Part shown: positions 5,480 to 14,226 of the stretch, in pieces
Layout: each line of letters begins with the position of its first letter
Position numbering within the stretch: position 1 is the first letter of the stretch
Virus record (IMG/VR): IMGVR_UViG_3300041402_000526
Span: 1 to 25,799 of that record
Source of the DNA: a virus
Strand: one strand, 5' to 3'
DNA length: 25,799 nt
Notes under the pieces: model-generated
The model's database searches: none
Told to the model about the DNA's origin: nothing
Seen by the model: the letters and a program-made list of their open reading frames with translations, nothing else
Translations under genes and position numbers: made by a program

Positions 5480-7117
5480 ATGCCGTATACACCTAAGGAA
5501 CTGCTCACCTGGTACGAGGCGCTGAAGACGACTCGTGGAAACTTCGAGACGCAATGGCAGCGCATCGCCGACAACATGATCGGGCGACGCAACTTCATAG
5601 CGAAGACCACGCCCGGCCAGGACCGGAACTGGAGGATCTTCGATACCACGGCATTCGAGAGCCTGGAGCTGCTGTCGTCTGCGCTTCACTCCATGCTGAC
5701 CAATACCGAGGCCCGTTGGTTCGGCATCTCGCTCGAGGACCCGGAGCTGAGCAAGCATCCCGATGCAGCCCTGTGGCTCGAGCAGTCGACGAACCTGATG
5801 CGTGTCGCGTTCTCGAGACCCAATGCGAACTTCACGCCGCAGGCGCACGAGCTCTACTTCGACCTGGTCGCATTCGGTACGGGCAACCAGTTCATCTCCA
5901 ACCAGGAGGGCGAAGGGGCCTTCTTCTCAACGCGCCCTTTGAGCGAATGCTACCTGAGCGAGAACGTCGCGGGCATCGTCGATACGGTCTTCCGCTGCTT
6001 CGAGATGACGGCAAGGCAGGCATTCGAGCTCTTCGGGGAAGACGATCTGCCGGAGGAAGCGGTCAAGGCTTTCGAGGACGGGAAGTTCGAGCAGAAGGCC
6101 GAGTACCTGCACGTTGTTCTCCCGAATCCACAGATCATCCCAGGCAACGTCGACTGGACCGGCATGCCCTTCGTGTCGTTCCACATCGACATTCGGCACA
6201 AGGCGTTCATCGGGGACATCCGTGGCTTCTGGGAGATGCCGTACCAGACCCCTCGCTGGGAGAAGGACTCGGGTGAGATCTACGGACGAGGTCCCGGCAT
6301 GGTGGCCCTGCCCGATGTGATGATGCTCAATGAGATGAGCCGCACCACATTGAAGGGTGCCCAGAAGGCGGTGGATCCGCCCAGCTTCGTTCCGAACGAC
6401 GGCATCCTATCGAACATCCATCTGGCCCCGGGTGGTGTCACCGTGGTCGATGCTCAGCTCTTCCGCGAGTCGCGTGGTCAACCCGTGACGTGGATGCCGC
6501 AGTCGTCGAACGTCAACCTCGGTGTCGAGATGGAGAACCGACGGGCCACTCAGATCCGGCGCGCATTCCATCACGAGTTGCTTCAGATGTTCGAGGATCC
6601 GCGCATGACGGCCACCCAGGTACTCGAGTTGTCCCGCACGGCACAGCGCATGCTGAGTCCGGTTCTCGGACGTCAGCGCGTCGAGTACCTGGAACCGATG
6701 ATCGAGCGTGTCTTCGGCATCATGCTACGCGCCGGCCAGCTCCCGCCGATCCCGGACGTCCTCGGAGGCCAGTCGATCAAGATCGACTACATCTCGCCGG
6801 TCGCTCGAGCCCAGAAGGCCGACGAAGCGGGTGCTGTCACTCGTGTTCTCTCTCAGGCCATGGAGGCGTCCAGCGTCGATCCGACCGTGATGGACAACTT
6901 CGATCTCGATGTGGCGTTCCGCTTCATCGCGGAATCGAACTCGATCCCGTCGACGATCCTGCGCGATCCTCGTCTCGTCCAGGCCATCCGGCAGCAGAGG
7001 GCCGAGCAGCAGGAGGCGCAACGGAAGTTCGAGCAGGCCCAGCAGGCGGCCGAGACCGGGGCTCGACTGATTCCCGCCGTAGCCAAGGCAGAGCAGTTGC
7101 AGGCGGAGGCCGCGTGA
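5480..7117 (+). CDS. head-tail connector (portal) protein, T7 gp8 type
   Basis: This 545-residue protein is close to the length of T7 gp8 (536). It forms the dodecameric ring at the capsid vertex through which DNA enters and leaves, and to which the tail attaches. The opening WYEALKTTRGNFETQWQRIADNM, the following RNWRIFDTTAFESLELLSSALHSMLTN stretch and the later LNEMSRTTLKGAQKAVDPP segment match the bacteriophage head-to-tail connecting protein family. The last 50 residues are Gln/Glu/Ala-rich (RQQRAEQQEAQRKFEQAQQAAE), typical of the helical barrel end. The ATG follows the previous stop by one base. The stop overlaps the next gene (GTGA). Confidence 0.92.
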   Translation: MPYTPKELLTWYEALKTTRGNFETQWQRIADNMIGRRNFIAKTTPGQDRNWRIFDTTAFESLELLSSALHSMLTNTEARWFGISLEDPELSKHPDAALWLEQSTNLMRVAFSRPNANFTPQAHELYFDLVAFGTGNQFISNQEGEGAFFSTRPLSECYLSENVAGIVDTVFRCFEMTARQAFELFGEDDLPEEAVKAFEDGKFEQKAEYLHVVLPNPQIIPGNVDWTGMPFVSFHIDIRHKAFIGDIRGFWEMPYQTPRWEKDSGEIYGRGPGMVALPDVMMLNEMSRTTLKGAQKAVDPPSFVPNDGILSNIHLAPGGVTVVDAQLFRESRGQPVTWMPQSSNVNLGVEMENRRATQIRRAFHHELLQMFEDPRMTATQVLELSRTAQRMLSPVLGRQRVEYLEPMIERVFGIMLRAGQLPPIPDVLGGQSIKIDYISPVARAQKADEAGAVTRVLSQAMEASSVDPTVMDNFDLDVAFRFIAESNSIPSTILRDPRLVQAIRQQRAEQQEAQRKFEQAQQAAETGARLIPAVAKAEQLQAEAA

Positions 7118-7416
7118 ATCCCCTTACGCAACGCAGGGTTGACAGGAACCAGTCGCTGAAGCGACTCTCGCAGACCGAGGACGGCATCGCGTTTCTGGTG
7201 TGGATTCGTCGACTGGCCCGGCAGGACGAGACCTCGATGCCGGAAAGCGGCAGCACGACACTGATGGCCTGGTACGAGGGGCGTCGGTCTATCTGGTTGG
7301 AAATACAGAAGGAACTCGACATCGAGGACACGGAGATCATCCGTGAGTCGGAGATAGTGGAGCGCCACAACGAGTCCGTGACGAATCGCGGAGTCTTCGG
7401 GGAAGGGGAGCTATGA
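7114..7416 (+). CDS. small Bbp19-like protein between portal and scaffold
   Basis: This encodes 100 residues from a GTG overlapping the portal stop (GTGA), with GGCGGAGG just upstream. The segment SQTEDGIAFLVWIRRLARQ followed by TLMAWYEGRRSIWLEIQKEL matches the usual pattern of small Bbp19-type phage proteins (a 'G..FL..L' helix, then 'EGRR..wL.I'), commonly found beside gp8-type portals. The biochemical role of that family is not established. The C-terminus is acidic and variable. The gene is coupled to the scaffold by ATGA, consistent with co-production during prohead assembly. Confidence 0.6.
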   Translation: MNPLTQRRVDRNQSLKRLSQTEDGIAFLVWIRRLARQDETSMPESGSTTLMAWYEGRRSIWLEIQKELDIEDTEIIRESEIVERHNESVTNRGVFGEGEL

Positions 7417-8327
7417 GCGAAGGGAACGTCGGTGAAGGTGAAGGGGCTGGATCAGAGGGTGCCGGGGCTGGCGGAGAACAGGGCGGGGGCGGTGGTCAGC
7501 AAGGCGGTGGTGAGCAGCACGTATCCGGCTGGAAGGGTTCGCTTCCCGAAGGCATGCAGAACCAAGAGTTCCTTCAGGGATTCAGCAACGATTCCGATGG
7601 GTTGACCGAGTTTACGACTCGCAGCCTGGAAGACCAGCAGTACATCCGACGCAAGGGGCATCCAGAGCCCAACTGGGGCGAGCCCGAGCAGGTCTCGAAG
7701 TTCTATGGCGAGATGGGACGACCCGAGAGCGCGGCCGGGTACGACGTCTCCAAAGTCGAGGTCCCGAAGGGTCTCGAGGGACGGGTCGATGAGAAGTTCA
7801 CCAACGCCCTCATGAACATGGCCTGGGAAGAGGGCGTCACGCAGCGGCAGATGCCAGGGCTGTACCAGAAGTTCCTGCAAATCACCGAAGCGGTCGACGA
7901 GGGCACCGAGCAGGCCCGTCTTCACAAGCGGGACGAAGCGGAAGCGACGCTGCGAAAAGACTGGGGCCTGGCCTTCGACGGAAACGTCAACATCGCGAAG
8001 CAGGCTATGGCCTCATCGCTGGGCGTCGACAAGGTGCCGCAGGACATCCTGGACAGGCCGACCACCGACGGCGGAACGTGGGGCAGCGACCCGACCATGA
8101 TCCGCATGTGGCACTCGATTGGAAGCCGAATGAGCGAGGGCAGCCTGGGTGGACCGAAGCAGGGCGGAGTGGGACCGCTGACGCCGTCCGATGCCGGCGA
8201 CAAGATGAAGCGCTTCGAGCTCGAGAACCGGGCCGTGATTCTCGATGCCCAGCACCCGGAACACCAATGGGCGATCGACCAGCGGGCCGCACTCCGGCGT
8301 GCGATGCACCCGGAGGGTTCCGAGTGA
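7413..8327 (+). CDS. capsid scaffolding protein
   Basis: This 304-residue protein sits between portal and major capsid, the standard place for the scaffold that directs capsid polymerisation and is then removed. Residues about 7-35 are a Gly/Glu/Gln low-complexity tract (runs of G and GGQQGGGEQ), followed by a 'W.gsLpe' segment and FYGEMGRPESAAGYDV, a frequent element in podovirus scaffold proteins. Charged helices follow (EQARLHKRDEAEATLRKDWG). The C-terminal helix ends in RAALRRAMHPEG, basic as expected for contact with coat protein. The start overlaps the previous stop (ATGA), and the stop overlaps the next GTG (GTGA). Confidence 0.8.
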   Translation: MSEGNVGEGEGAGSEGAGAGGEQGGGGGQQGGGEQHVSGWKGSLPEGMQNQEFLQGFSNDSDGLTEFTTRSLEDQQYIRRKGHPEPNWGEPEQVSKFYGEMGRPESAAGYDVSKVEVPKGLEGRVDEKFTNALMNMAWEEGVTQRQMPGLYQKFLQITEAVDEGTEQARLHKRDEAEATLRKDWGLAFDGNVNIAKQAMASSLGVDKVPQDILDRPTTDGGTWGSDPTMIRMWHSIGSRMSEGSLGGPKQGGVGPLTPSDAGDKMKRFELENRAVILDAQHPEHQWAIDQRAALRRAMHPEGSE

Positions 8328-8680
8328 ACACACCCCCGGAGATCCGTCTCCAGGTCCGCAAGATGGCGACCACTCTCGAGAGAGGCCCAGGATCGTCTTC
8401 GGAGAAGGCCGACGTCCTACTGTCCTGGGTCGATGGGACAAGGGATGGGATGGCGACTCGGGTTCGGCAGCTCTCCCCGGAGTTGAGACTGGTGGCCCTT
8501 CAGCTCTCCATCGTCGGGGCGGGCCACTGGCCGATGCACAGGATTCTTGCCGAAGCGGAGGAGTACGCTATCTACGCCAGCAAGGGTACGCCTGTCCAGG
8601 CATCATCTGGCAGTACGACCACACAGCAAACGCAACACAGACGCGCGAACTCCAAGGTGGGAAAGCGCAGGAAGAACTGA
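8324..8680 (+). CDS. small hypothetical protein between scaffold and capsid
   Basis: This encodes 118 residues from a GTG with GGAGGG upstream and a GTGA overlap with the scaffold stop. The N-terminal 80 residues look helical (LRLVALQLSIVGAGHWPMHRILAEAEEYAIY). The tail is a disordered Ser/Thr/Gln stretch ending in a basic RRANSKVGKRRKN. No family is recognised. The basic tail could bind DNA or the acidic scaffold. Position suggests an assembly accessory. Confidence 0.6.
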   Translation: MNTPPEIRLQVRKMATTLERGPGSSSEKADVLLSWVDGTRDGMATRVRQLSPELRLVALQLSIVGAGHWPMHRILAEAEEYAIYASKGTPVQASSGSTTTQQTQHRRANSKVGKRRKN

Positions 8681-8790
8681 CCGACCGGACCCGTGAGTGA
8701 AGGCGGCAGGGACTAACGCCCCCCGTCCAGACACTTCGGCTGACCCGATTCGATCTGGTTTGAAAACCACTCGAACAGGGAGGCACGAAA

Positions 8791-9642
8791 GTGTCCACTC
8801 AAATAACGGAAGCATTTGTTCAGGACTACAAGTCCGGGATCGACATGCTCGTCCAGCAGGGAGACTCACGTTTCCGTGATGCCGTGATGGTCGAATCTGT
8901 CACGGGCAAGCAGGCATTTTTCGATCAACTCGGTGCCACGGCGATGACGGAACGCACCACACGTCACGCCGATACGTCCTACACCGACACTCCGCATGCC
9001 AGGCGAATGGCACCGCTTGCGGACTACGACGTCGCGGATCTCATCGACAGCCCGGACAAGGTTCGGATTCTCAATGATCCAACGAACGCCTACTCGCAAG
9101 CCTTTGCGATGGCGGCTCTTCGGAACATCGACGATGTCATCATCGCAGCCGCGCTCGGTGCGGCTGCAACGGGCGAGACGGGTACTGGATCGGAAGACGC
9201 TACTCCAAAGATCCTCACCGGCAATCCTCTAACCCTCGCTCATCTCCTCGATATCAAGAAGACGATGGATGCGGCGGAGGTGCCGGACGGGGATCGTCAT
9301 ATCGTCATGCCGGCTTCTGGATTCGAAGACCTACTGGTGCTCAGTACGGTCACGAGCGCGGACTTCGTCACTGTGAAGGCTCTCGTTCAAGGTGATATCG
9401 ACACCTACCTGGGCTTCAAGTTCCACCGCAGTGAGCGGTTGGCAGGAGCAGGCACAAGCACTGCGGATTGCTTCGCATGGCACAAGTCTGGAATCAAGCT
9501 CGCCGTGGGTATGGATACACGCGGCGAAATCGACCGACTGCCGACGAAGCGGTACTCCACCCAGGTCTTCTACAGCCACACCATCGGAGCGGTGCGGATG
9601 GAAGAGCCCAAGGTTGTCTGGTTCGAAGTGGACGACTCCTAA
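8791..9642 (+). CDS. major capsid protein
   Basis: This 283-residue protein follows the scaffold after a 110-base gap and has the strongest ribosome site of the region (GGGAGG, 7 bases before GTG 8791), as expected for the most abundant protein. It resembles phage coat proteins of the type found with gp8-like portals: N-terminal arm MSTQITEAFVQDYKSGIDMLVQQ, a TGKQAFFDQLG segment, DLIDSPDKVRILNDPTNAYSQAFAMAALRNIDDVI, and a C-terminal domain ending in GAVRMEEPKVVWFEVD. An HK97-like fold is expected from the family, not visible directly. Residues 254-262 (RYSTQVFYS) recur in the small protein at 87-278. The upstream gap holds no convincing promoter hexamers that I can find. Confidence 0.85.
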   Translation: MSTQITEAFVQDYKSGIDMLVQQGDSRFRDAVMVESVTGKQAFFDQLGATAMTERTTRHADTSYTDTPHARRMAPLADYDVADLIDSPDKVRILNDPTNAYSQAFAMAALRNIDDVIIAAALGAAATGETGTGSEDATPKILTGNPLTLAHLLDIKKTMDAAEVPDGDRHIVMPASGFEDLLVLSTVTSADFVTVKALVQGDIDTYLGFKFHRSERLAGAGTSTADCFAWHKSGIKLAVGMDTRGEIDRLPTKRYSTQVFYSHTIGAVRMEEPKVVWFEVDDS

Positions 9643-9654
9643 GGGGAATGACAA

Positions 9655-10161
9655 ATGGCTGATAAAAACACGACCATCATCACGAACCTGGATGCGTCTC
9701 CGCCTACTCTGACCAACCCTGGACAGTCAGGGGCCATCATCCGGCAGAGCTACGCATCTCTCACAACGGACACGGTTCATGCAGACGCAGATGTACTGCG
9801 TTTCTTCCGTGTCCACTCCTCGTGGATCTTCGTTGCGTGCAGGCTGTCGAACGCGGATCTTTCAGATGCAGCCGCTCCTGACCTGGAGCTCGGTTTGTAT
9901 CTGGCAGAGAGCGGGGCAGCGCTGGACGACGACTGCTTCATCGCGGCCCAGGCGGGTGAGGCGGCGACGGACAGCGGTTTGGTGGTAACGCCAGCCGGAG
10001 CTGCCACTGCCCAGACCGTCGAAACCATGTTCGCTCTCGGTGGCGGAACGGCGGCCAACGACGACCAGTGGTACGACGTGGCAGTGACATTCGACACTGC
10101 GGCAACTGCTATCGCAGGGCTGGTTCTCGTTCAGATGTGGTACATCGACCCGGGCGCATAG
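9655..10161 (+). CDS. putative capsid decoration/virion protein, paralogue 1
   Basis: This encodes 168 residues from ATG 9655, with AAGGGGA upstream. It has a beta-rich Ala/Asp-rich sequence with no hydrophobic helix. The core element ADVLRFFRVHSSWIFVACRLSNADL and the later LELGLYLAESGAALDDDCFIAA follow the pattern 'D-V-x-R-x-F-R-V' and 'GLY...VDAD.F', which I associate with small proteins directly downstream of podovirus capsid genes. They are probably decoration or stabilising proteins, although the role is not firmly established. It shares the DVxxxFRVxSS motif and strand order with the gene at 10225, so the two are likely tandem paralogues. Confidence 0.6.
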   Translation: MADKNTTIITNLDASPPTLTNPGQSGAIIRQSYASLTTDTVHADADVLRFFRVHSSWIFVACRLSNADLSDAAAPDLELGLYLAESGAALDDDCFIAAQAGEAATDSGLVVTPAGAATAQTVETMFALGGGTAANDDQWYDVAVTFDTAATAIAGLVLVQMWYIDPGA

Positions 10162-10176
10162 CCACAACCAATCGAG

Positions 10177-10204
10177 GGGGGCGGCGAGGCAACTCGTCGC
10201 CCTT
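10177..10204 (+). terminator. terminator-like hairpin after the capsid block
   Basis: GGGCGGCGAG and CTCGTCGCCC pair as a 10-base stem (one G-U) around a GCAA tetraloop. Two more G-U pairs can extend the base. The tetraloop is of the GNRA class. The downstream tract TTGTCGTTGG is only moderately T-rich, so termination may be partial. T7 likewise has a leaky terminator after its capsid gene, so the position is sensible. Confidence 0.5.
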
Positions 10205-10224
10205 GTCGTTGGAGGCAAGCACAC

Positions 10225-10770
10225 ATGACGATTCTCTACTCGAAGACGGCGACTGATCTCCGACTGCGTCCTCCGCAGTGGGCAGAAGCAGGAAAGATTG
10301 CAGGAAACCTGAAGGTAAAGACGGAGAGCTGGTGCGAATCGGCGACATCGTCTGGACCCGGATACGGCCCGGTCTCTATAGACGATGTGATGATGATGTT
10401 TCGGGTGAATTCGTCTGAAATCCCGGTGAACATATTCATCATCGCCGATAGGGTCTCCACCGTTTCCTGCTTCGTGGAGATAGACATATACGAAATCAAT
10501 GGAGGGCCGTTCGTCAAGCGATTGGCCAGTTTGATTCACCTGACAGAGACTGGCACTACCTACACTAATGCTCCGCTCGAGTTGTCTGCCGTTGATCCTA
10601 TCAACATTCCGAGTCATGCTGGAGCAGGTCTTGTTGCCAGGATATGGCAGCATCTCGGTTTGACTTCGGACCCTCGCAAGGACTACGACTTCGCCCTCAA
10701 TTGGCCTCGGAACACTGACCTAAACGACTGGAGAATGTCGCTGGTTTATCAGTATGTAGACGAAGGGTAG
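10225..10770 (+). CDS. putative capsid decoration/virion protein, paralogue 2
   Basis: This encodes 181 residues from ATG 10225, with TTGGAGGC upstream. The motif DDVMMMFRVNSSEIPVNIFIIAD mirrors ADVLRFFRVHSSWIFVACRLSN of the preceding protein. Both end in a '(Y)DFA/DVA ... V.(Q/M).Y.D' segment, so they look like diverged tandem copies. Strands dominate and no enzymatic motif is seen. The gene is noticeably more AT-rich than its neighbours (ata, aat, att codons are common), which may mean more recent acquisition or faster divergence. The hairpin between the two genes would lower its expression relative to capsid. Confidence 0.55.
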   Translation: MTILYSKTATDLRLRPPQWAEAGKIAGNLKVKTESWCESATSSGPGYGPVSIDDVMMMFRVNSSEIPVNIFIIADRVSTVSCFVEIDIYEINGGPFVKRLASLIHLTETGTTYTNAPLELSAVDPINIPSHAGAGLVARIWQHLGLTSDPRKDYDFALNWPRNTDLNDWRMSLVYQYVDEG

Positions 10771-10773
10771 TTC

Positions 10774-11358
10774 ATGTCCTCCGACGTCGACATCGCGAGC
10801 CTCGCCCTCGGCCTGATCGGTTCCCAGCCGATCACGAGCCTCGATCCGCCCGACAACACGGAACGCGCGAAGACCGTTGCCCTTTGGTACGACGAGGCTC
10901 GGGATGCGGTCCTGAGAGCGCACCCGTGGAAGTTCGCAACGGAGCGCGTCGAGCTGGCGAATGATCCCGTGGCTCCGGTGTGGCAGTTCCTACGCCGCTT
11001 CAAGCTGCCGAACGACAATCTACGCTGCCTCGAGTGCGATGGTCAGGACCGATCGACGAACAAGTGGGTGGTCGAGAAGGGCTACGTCCTGACCGATCTC
11101 GCGTCTCCGCTGAAGATCAAGTACATCCAGAAGATCACGGACTCCGAAACGTGGGACGCTGTCTTCGTACAGGCCATGACGCATCACCTGGCGAGCCTGA
11201 TCGCCGAGAAGTTGGCTGGAAGTACGAAGCAGGTCGAGATCCAAACGAACCTGTTCAATCAGAAGATCGCTATGGCTCGTTCGATCGACGGCTTCGAGCA
11301 GACTGACTTCGATACCGACGACACCAACCTGTATAGCTGGCTCTATGTGAGGATCTGA
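10774..11358 (+). CDS. tail tubular protein A (T7 gp11 type)
   Basis: This encodes 194 residues, about the size of T7 gp11 (196). The protein forms the ring that joins the portal to the tail nozzle. The start DIASLALGLIGSQPITSLD, the central WYDEARDAVLRAHPWKFATERVEL, a middle domain with LKIKYIQKITDSETWDAVFVQAM, and the helix HHLASLIAEKLAGSTKQ are hallmark segments of this family. It is followed at once, with a TGATG overlap, by the gp12-type nozzle gene, the normal partner. Confidence 0.9.
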   Translation: MSSDVDIASLALGLIGSQPITSLDPPDNTERAKTVALWYDEARDAVLRAHPWKFATERVELANDPVAPVWQFLRRFKLPNDNLRCLECDGQDRSTNKWVVEKGYVLTDLASPLKIKYIQKITDSETWDAVFVQAMTHHLASLIAEKLAGSTKQVEIQTNLFNQKIAMARSIDGFEQTDFDTDDTNLYSWLYVRI

Positions 11359-13775
11359 TGCCGAGAGCGACGCCGATCCAGAGCAGCTTCAACGGCGGCG
11401 AGATTTCGGATCTCATGGCGGGCCGCGTCGACGTCAAGCGGTACTCCTCCGGCTTGGCGGTCTGCGAGAACTTCCACATCCTGGTTCCAGGACCCATTCG
11501 CAGGCGCTCCGGCACGCGCTACGTCGCCAACACGGGAGACCCGGCGTCCCCGTCGGATGTCGTTACTCGACTGCAGCCCTTCATCTACTCGACCGAGACC
11601 GCCTACGTGCTGGCCTTCAGCGATCTCCGGGTGGACTTCTACAAGGACGAAGCGGCGTTGATACCGGACGCCACCGTCGTCACCCCGTATCTCGCGGCAG
11701 AGCTCTTCGAGCTCAACTTCACGCAGAGTGCGGACGTCCTGTATATCGCCCACAAGAACCACCAATGGGCGAAGCTGTCCAGGACGTCGCTCGGGCCTCC
11801 GGAAGTGTGGTTGTACGAGAGGATTCTCACGGACGACGGTCCCTACGAAGAGATCAACACCGACGAGTCGAGCACGATTATCATCGCCGACCATTCCGTG
11901 GGACCAGCATCCACGCTCGTCACTGCCGTCGATCCGATCTTCTCCCCCTTCGATGCCGATTCCAATCCCGGCGTGAGCAACGACGGCCGCCTGATTCGTA
12001 TGCGCGCCAACAAGGGGACGGTTTGGACGGTGGCTCGTATCATCGATTACCTAGACACCGACGAAGTGTTGGTAGTGGTGCTCCGCTCCGGCAACGGGCT
12101 CTATATCAACGAGGCGGGGGTGCCGCAGCCGATCGACCAGTGGAGGCTTGGAGCGTGGGATCGGTCGGCCGCCAGCGGCTACCCGGCCACGGTGACGTTC
12201 TACCAGAATCGCATTCTCCTAGCGGGGAGCATTCGCCATCCGGAGACCATCTGGGCATCGGTCACGGGTGACTTCGAGACCTTCTCTCCCACGGACGATG
12301 TGGATGCCGACGAGGGTGTGACGAAGTCGCTGTCGAACGTGCTCCCAGACAGTGCCTACACGTTCACCATGGCGGCCGGCTACACCGGACAGGTCAATAC
12401 CGTTCGCTGGTTGGCTCCTGCGCGCGACTGCATCGTAGGAACAACGGGTGGAATCTCGACGCTCTCGAGTGACCAGACGGGTCCGATTACGCCGTTCAAC
12501 GTGTTCGTTCGCGAGAGCAACACGTTCGGATCCAACATCGTTCAACCCGTTCGAGTGGAAGACTTCGTCATCTACATCTCTCATACCGCGCGCAAGATTC
12601 GCGGTGTTGGATACAACTTCAACGACGACAACTACGTCTCGGAAGACCTGACTGTCATTGCGGAGGGGATTCTGGAAGGCGGGTCGGTGCAGATATCGTT
12701 CCAGAAGGAACCGCACGGTGTCGTATGGGTTGCCAAGGGCAATGGGGAGCTGATCTCCATGACGCTCGACCGTACCCAGAAGGTGGCTGGATTCTCGAGG
12801 CATCACATGGGCGGGGCCATGGTCAAGAGTGGCTTCACTGATCTCGACGTGACTCCGACCAACGACCCTCCGACGGCTGACGACAACACGATTGCTGACA
12901 TGCTCTTCAGCGAGGGGGACGGTCCGATTCGGCTCAGCACGGTAGGCACGCTGCCCGGTGGCCTTCGTGACGACGTCGACTATTGGGTACACCGTCACAG
13001 CGCAACTCTCATCAAGCTGGCCAGGCAGAAGGGCGGGACACCTGTTCGCATCACGGACCCTGGCGGCCCGGAGCTGAGCCTGATGTCGACGAGGGCTCAT
13101 GTCGAATCCGTGTGCTCCATTCCGGCTACTCTCAGCGGATCGGATCACGATCAGGTCTGGTTCGTTGTTGCGAGGGATATTGGAGGAAGCACGGTTCGAC
13201 ACATCGAGTTCATGGACCAGGACTTCGAGGTCAGCGGGGACAGGGAGCAAGGGTTCTTCGTAGACTCTGGAAAGACGTTCTCAGGGGGTCCATACACGCT
13301 CACTCCCGTCAACGAACTGGACCACCTGGTCGGAGAGACCGTCCAGGTGTTGGGGGACGGCGCGTATCAGGGTACCCGGGTGGTCGATGTCGATGGTCAG
13401 GTGGTGGTGGATCCGGCTGCGACGGTGGTCAGCGTTGGCCTGGGATACGAGAGCAACATGCAGAGTAACAACTTCGAGATCCAGACCTTTGAGGGTACGA
13501 GCCAGGGGAAGAAGAGCCGGATGCACAACGTCACGGTTCGCTTCGATTCGACCGTCGAGGCGGAAGCCGGACCGGACGAGGAGAACCTGGTGGCGATATC
13601 GTTCCGCGAGCCGGAAGACCTGATGAACGAATCGCCTCCGATCTTCACCGGAGACAGGAGAATCGAGACGCAGGACGACTGGAACACGGAGTCCAAGATA
13701 TTCATACGGCAGAAACTCCCTTTCCCCATGACGATCGTGGCACTGATGCCATGGTTCGACGAGTCGTTGCGATGA
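11358..13775 (+). CDS. tail tubular protein B / nozzle (T7 gp12 type)
   Basis: This encodes 805 residues, matching the family (T7 gp12 is 794). The protein forms the hexameric tail nozzle below the gp11 ring. The N-terminal signature is plain: QSSFNGGEISDLMAGRVDVKRY, then CENFHILVPGPIRRRSGTRY. A middle TVTFYQNRILLAGSIRHPETIWASVTGDFETF segment and the later VVWVAKGNGELISMTLDRTQKVAGFSRH are also typical (the propeller blades). The ATG shares a base with the gp11 stop, and its own stop overlaps the next ATG (ATGA). Confidence 0.93.
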   Translation: MPRATPIQSSFNGGEISDLMAGRVDVKRYSSGLAVCENFHILVPGPIRRRSGTRYVANTGDPASPSDVVTRLQPFIYSTETAYVLAFSDLRVDFYKDEAALIPDATVVTPYLAAELFELNFTQSADVLYIAHKNHQWAKLSRTSLGPPEVWLYERILTDDGPYEEINTDESSTIIIADHSVGPASTLVTAVDPIFSPFDADSNPGVSNDGRLIRMRANKGTVWTVARIIDYLDTDEVLVVVLRSGNGLYINEAGVPQPIDQWRLGAWDRSAASGYPATVTFYQNRILLAGSIRHPETIWASVTGDFETFSPTDDVDADEGVTKSLSNVLPDSAYTFTMAAGYTGQVNTVRWLAPARDCIVGTTGGISTLSSDQTGPITPFNVFVRESNTFGSNIVQPVRVEDFVIYISHTARKIRGVGYNFNDDNYVSEDLTVIAEGILEGGSVQISFQKEPHGVVWVAKGNGELISMTLDRTQKVAGFSRHHMGGAMVKSGFTDLDVTPTNDPPTADDNTIADMLFSEGDGPIRLSTVGTLPGGLRDDVDYWVHRHSATLIKLARQKGGTPVRITDPGGPELSLMSTRAHVESVCSIPATLSGSDHDQVWFVVARDIGGSTVRHIEFMDQDFEVSGDREQGFFVDSGKTFSGGPYTLTPVNELDHLVGETVQVLGDGAYQGTRVVDVDGQVVVDPAATVVSVGLGYESNMQSNNFEIQTFEGTSQGKKSRMHNVTVRFDSTVEAEAGPDEENLVAISFREPEDLMNESPPIFTGDRRIETQDDWNTESKIFIRQKLPFPMTIVALMPWFDESLR

Positions 13776-14224
13776 ACCTGATCTCGTATCCGATGAGCGA
13801 TTCTGGAATCGAATTCCTGGTGGGCACGCCCGACGTCTCTGGGCTCGACTTCAACGAGTTGCGCGAGGGGACCGCCGAGGCATCTGCCTGCACGCGAGAG
13901 CTGAAGCACCTCGGAAAGACGGTCGCGATGGCGGGCATCACACCGCACCGTGCCGGGGTGGGCTCGGCTTGGATATGGATCGGACCCGATGCGCAGTCTC
14001 ACATGCTGAGCCTGACGCGCATCATCATCAAGGAACTGCTGCCGGAAGCGGACCTCGTCTTCGGCAGGTTGCAGGCGGAGGTGGAGGCGAGCAATCAGTC
14101 CGCCATCCACTACATCGAAATGCTCGGATTCGAGCGCGAGTCACTGATGGAGAACTTCGGAGCGCACGCCGAGGGTGACTTCTTCATGTATCGGCGGCTC
14201 AGTCGCCACTACCAGAGACACTAG
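13772..14224 (+). CDS. GNAT-fold protein, T7 gp13-like
   Basis: This encodes 150 residues from ATG 13772, chosen for the ATGA overlap over the GTG/ATG starts further up. The C-terminal half has a recognisable GNAT motif-B segment: ASNQSAIHYIEMLGFERESLMENFG, followed by a final strand GDFFMYRRL. The acetyl-CoA loop of motif A (R/Q-x-x-G-x-G) is not seen where expected, so catalysis is doubtful. T7 gp13 occupies the same place between nozzle and internal core genes, is similar in length (138) and belongs to an acetyltransferase-like family. It probably serves in assembly of the internal core. Confidence 0.65.
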   Translation: MNLISYPMSDSGIEFLVGTPDVSGLDFNELREGTAEASACTRELKHLGKTVAMAGITPHRAGVGSAWIWIGPDAQSHMLSLTRIIIKELLPEADLVFGRLQAEVEASNQSAIHYIEMLGFERESLMENFGAHAEGDFFMYRRLSRHYQRH

Positions 14225-14226
14225 CG

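Noticed and set aside
6490-7113. Extension of the small gene at 7114 far upstream within the portal
   Set aside because: The upstream part is an out-of-frame shadow of the portal gene; the GTG at 7114 has a ribosome site and a GTGA overlap.
8078-8323. Extension of the 118-residue gene into the scaffold gene
   Set aside because: The upstream codons are a shadow of the scaffold frame; GTG 8324 has GGAGGG upstream and the usual GTGA junction.
8681-8790. Possible promoter or hairpin in the 110-base gap before capsid
   Set aside because: Only a 4-base GGCG/CGCC stem and no credible -10/-35 pair or copy of the 625/724 element could be found; just the capsid ribosome site is convincing.
12219-13250. 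Long minus-strand open frame (343 codons) opposite the nozzle gene
   Set aside because: The forward strand encodes a clear gp12-type protein through the whole stretch, and the reverse product shows no recognisable domain.
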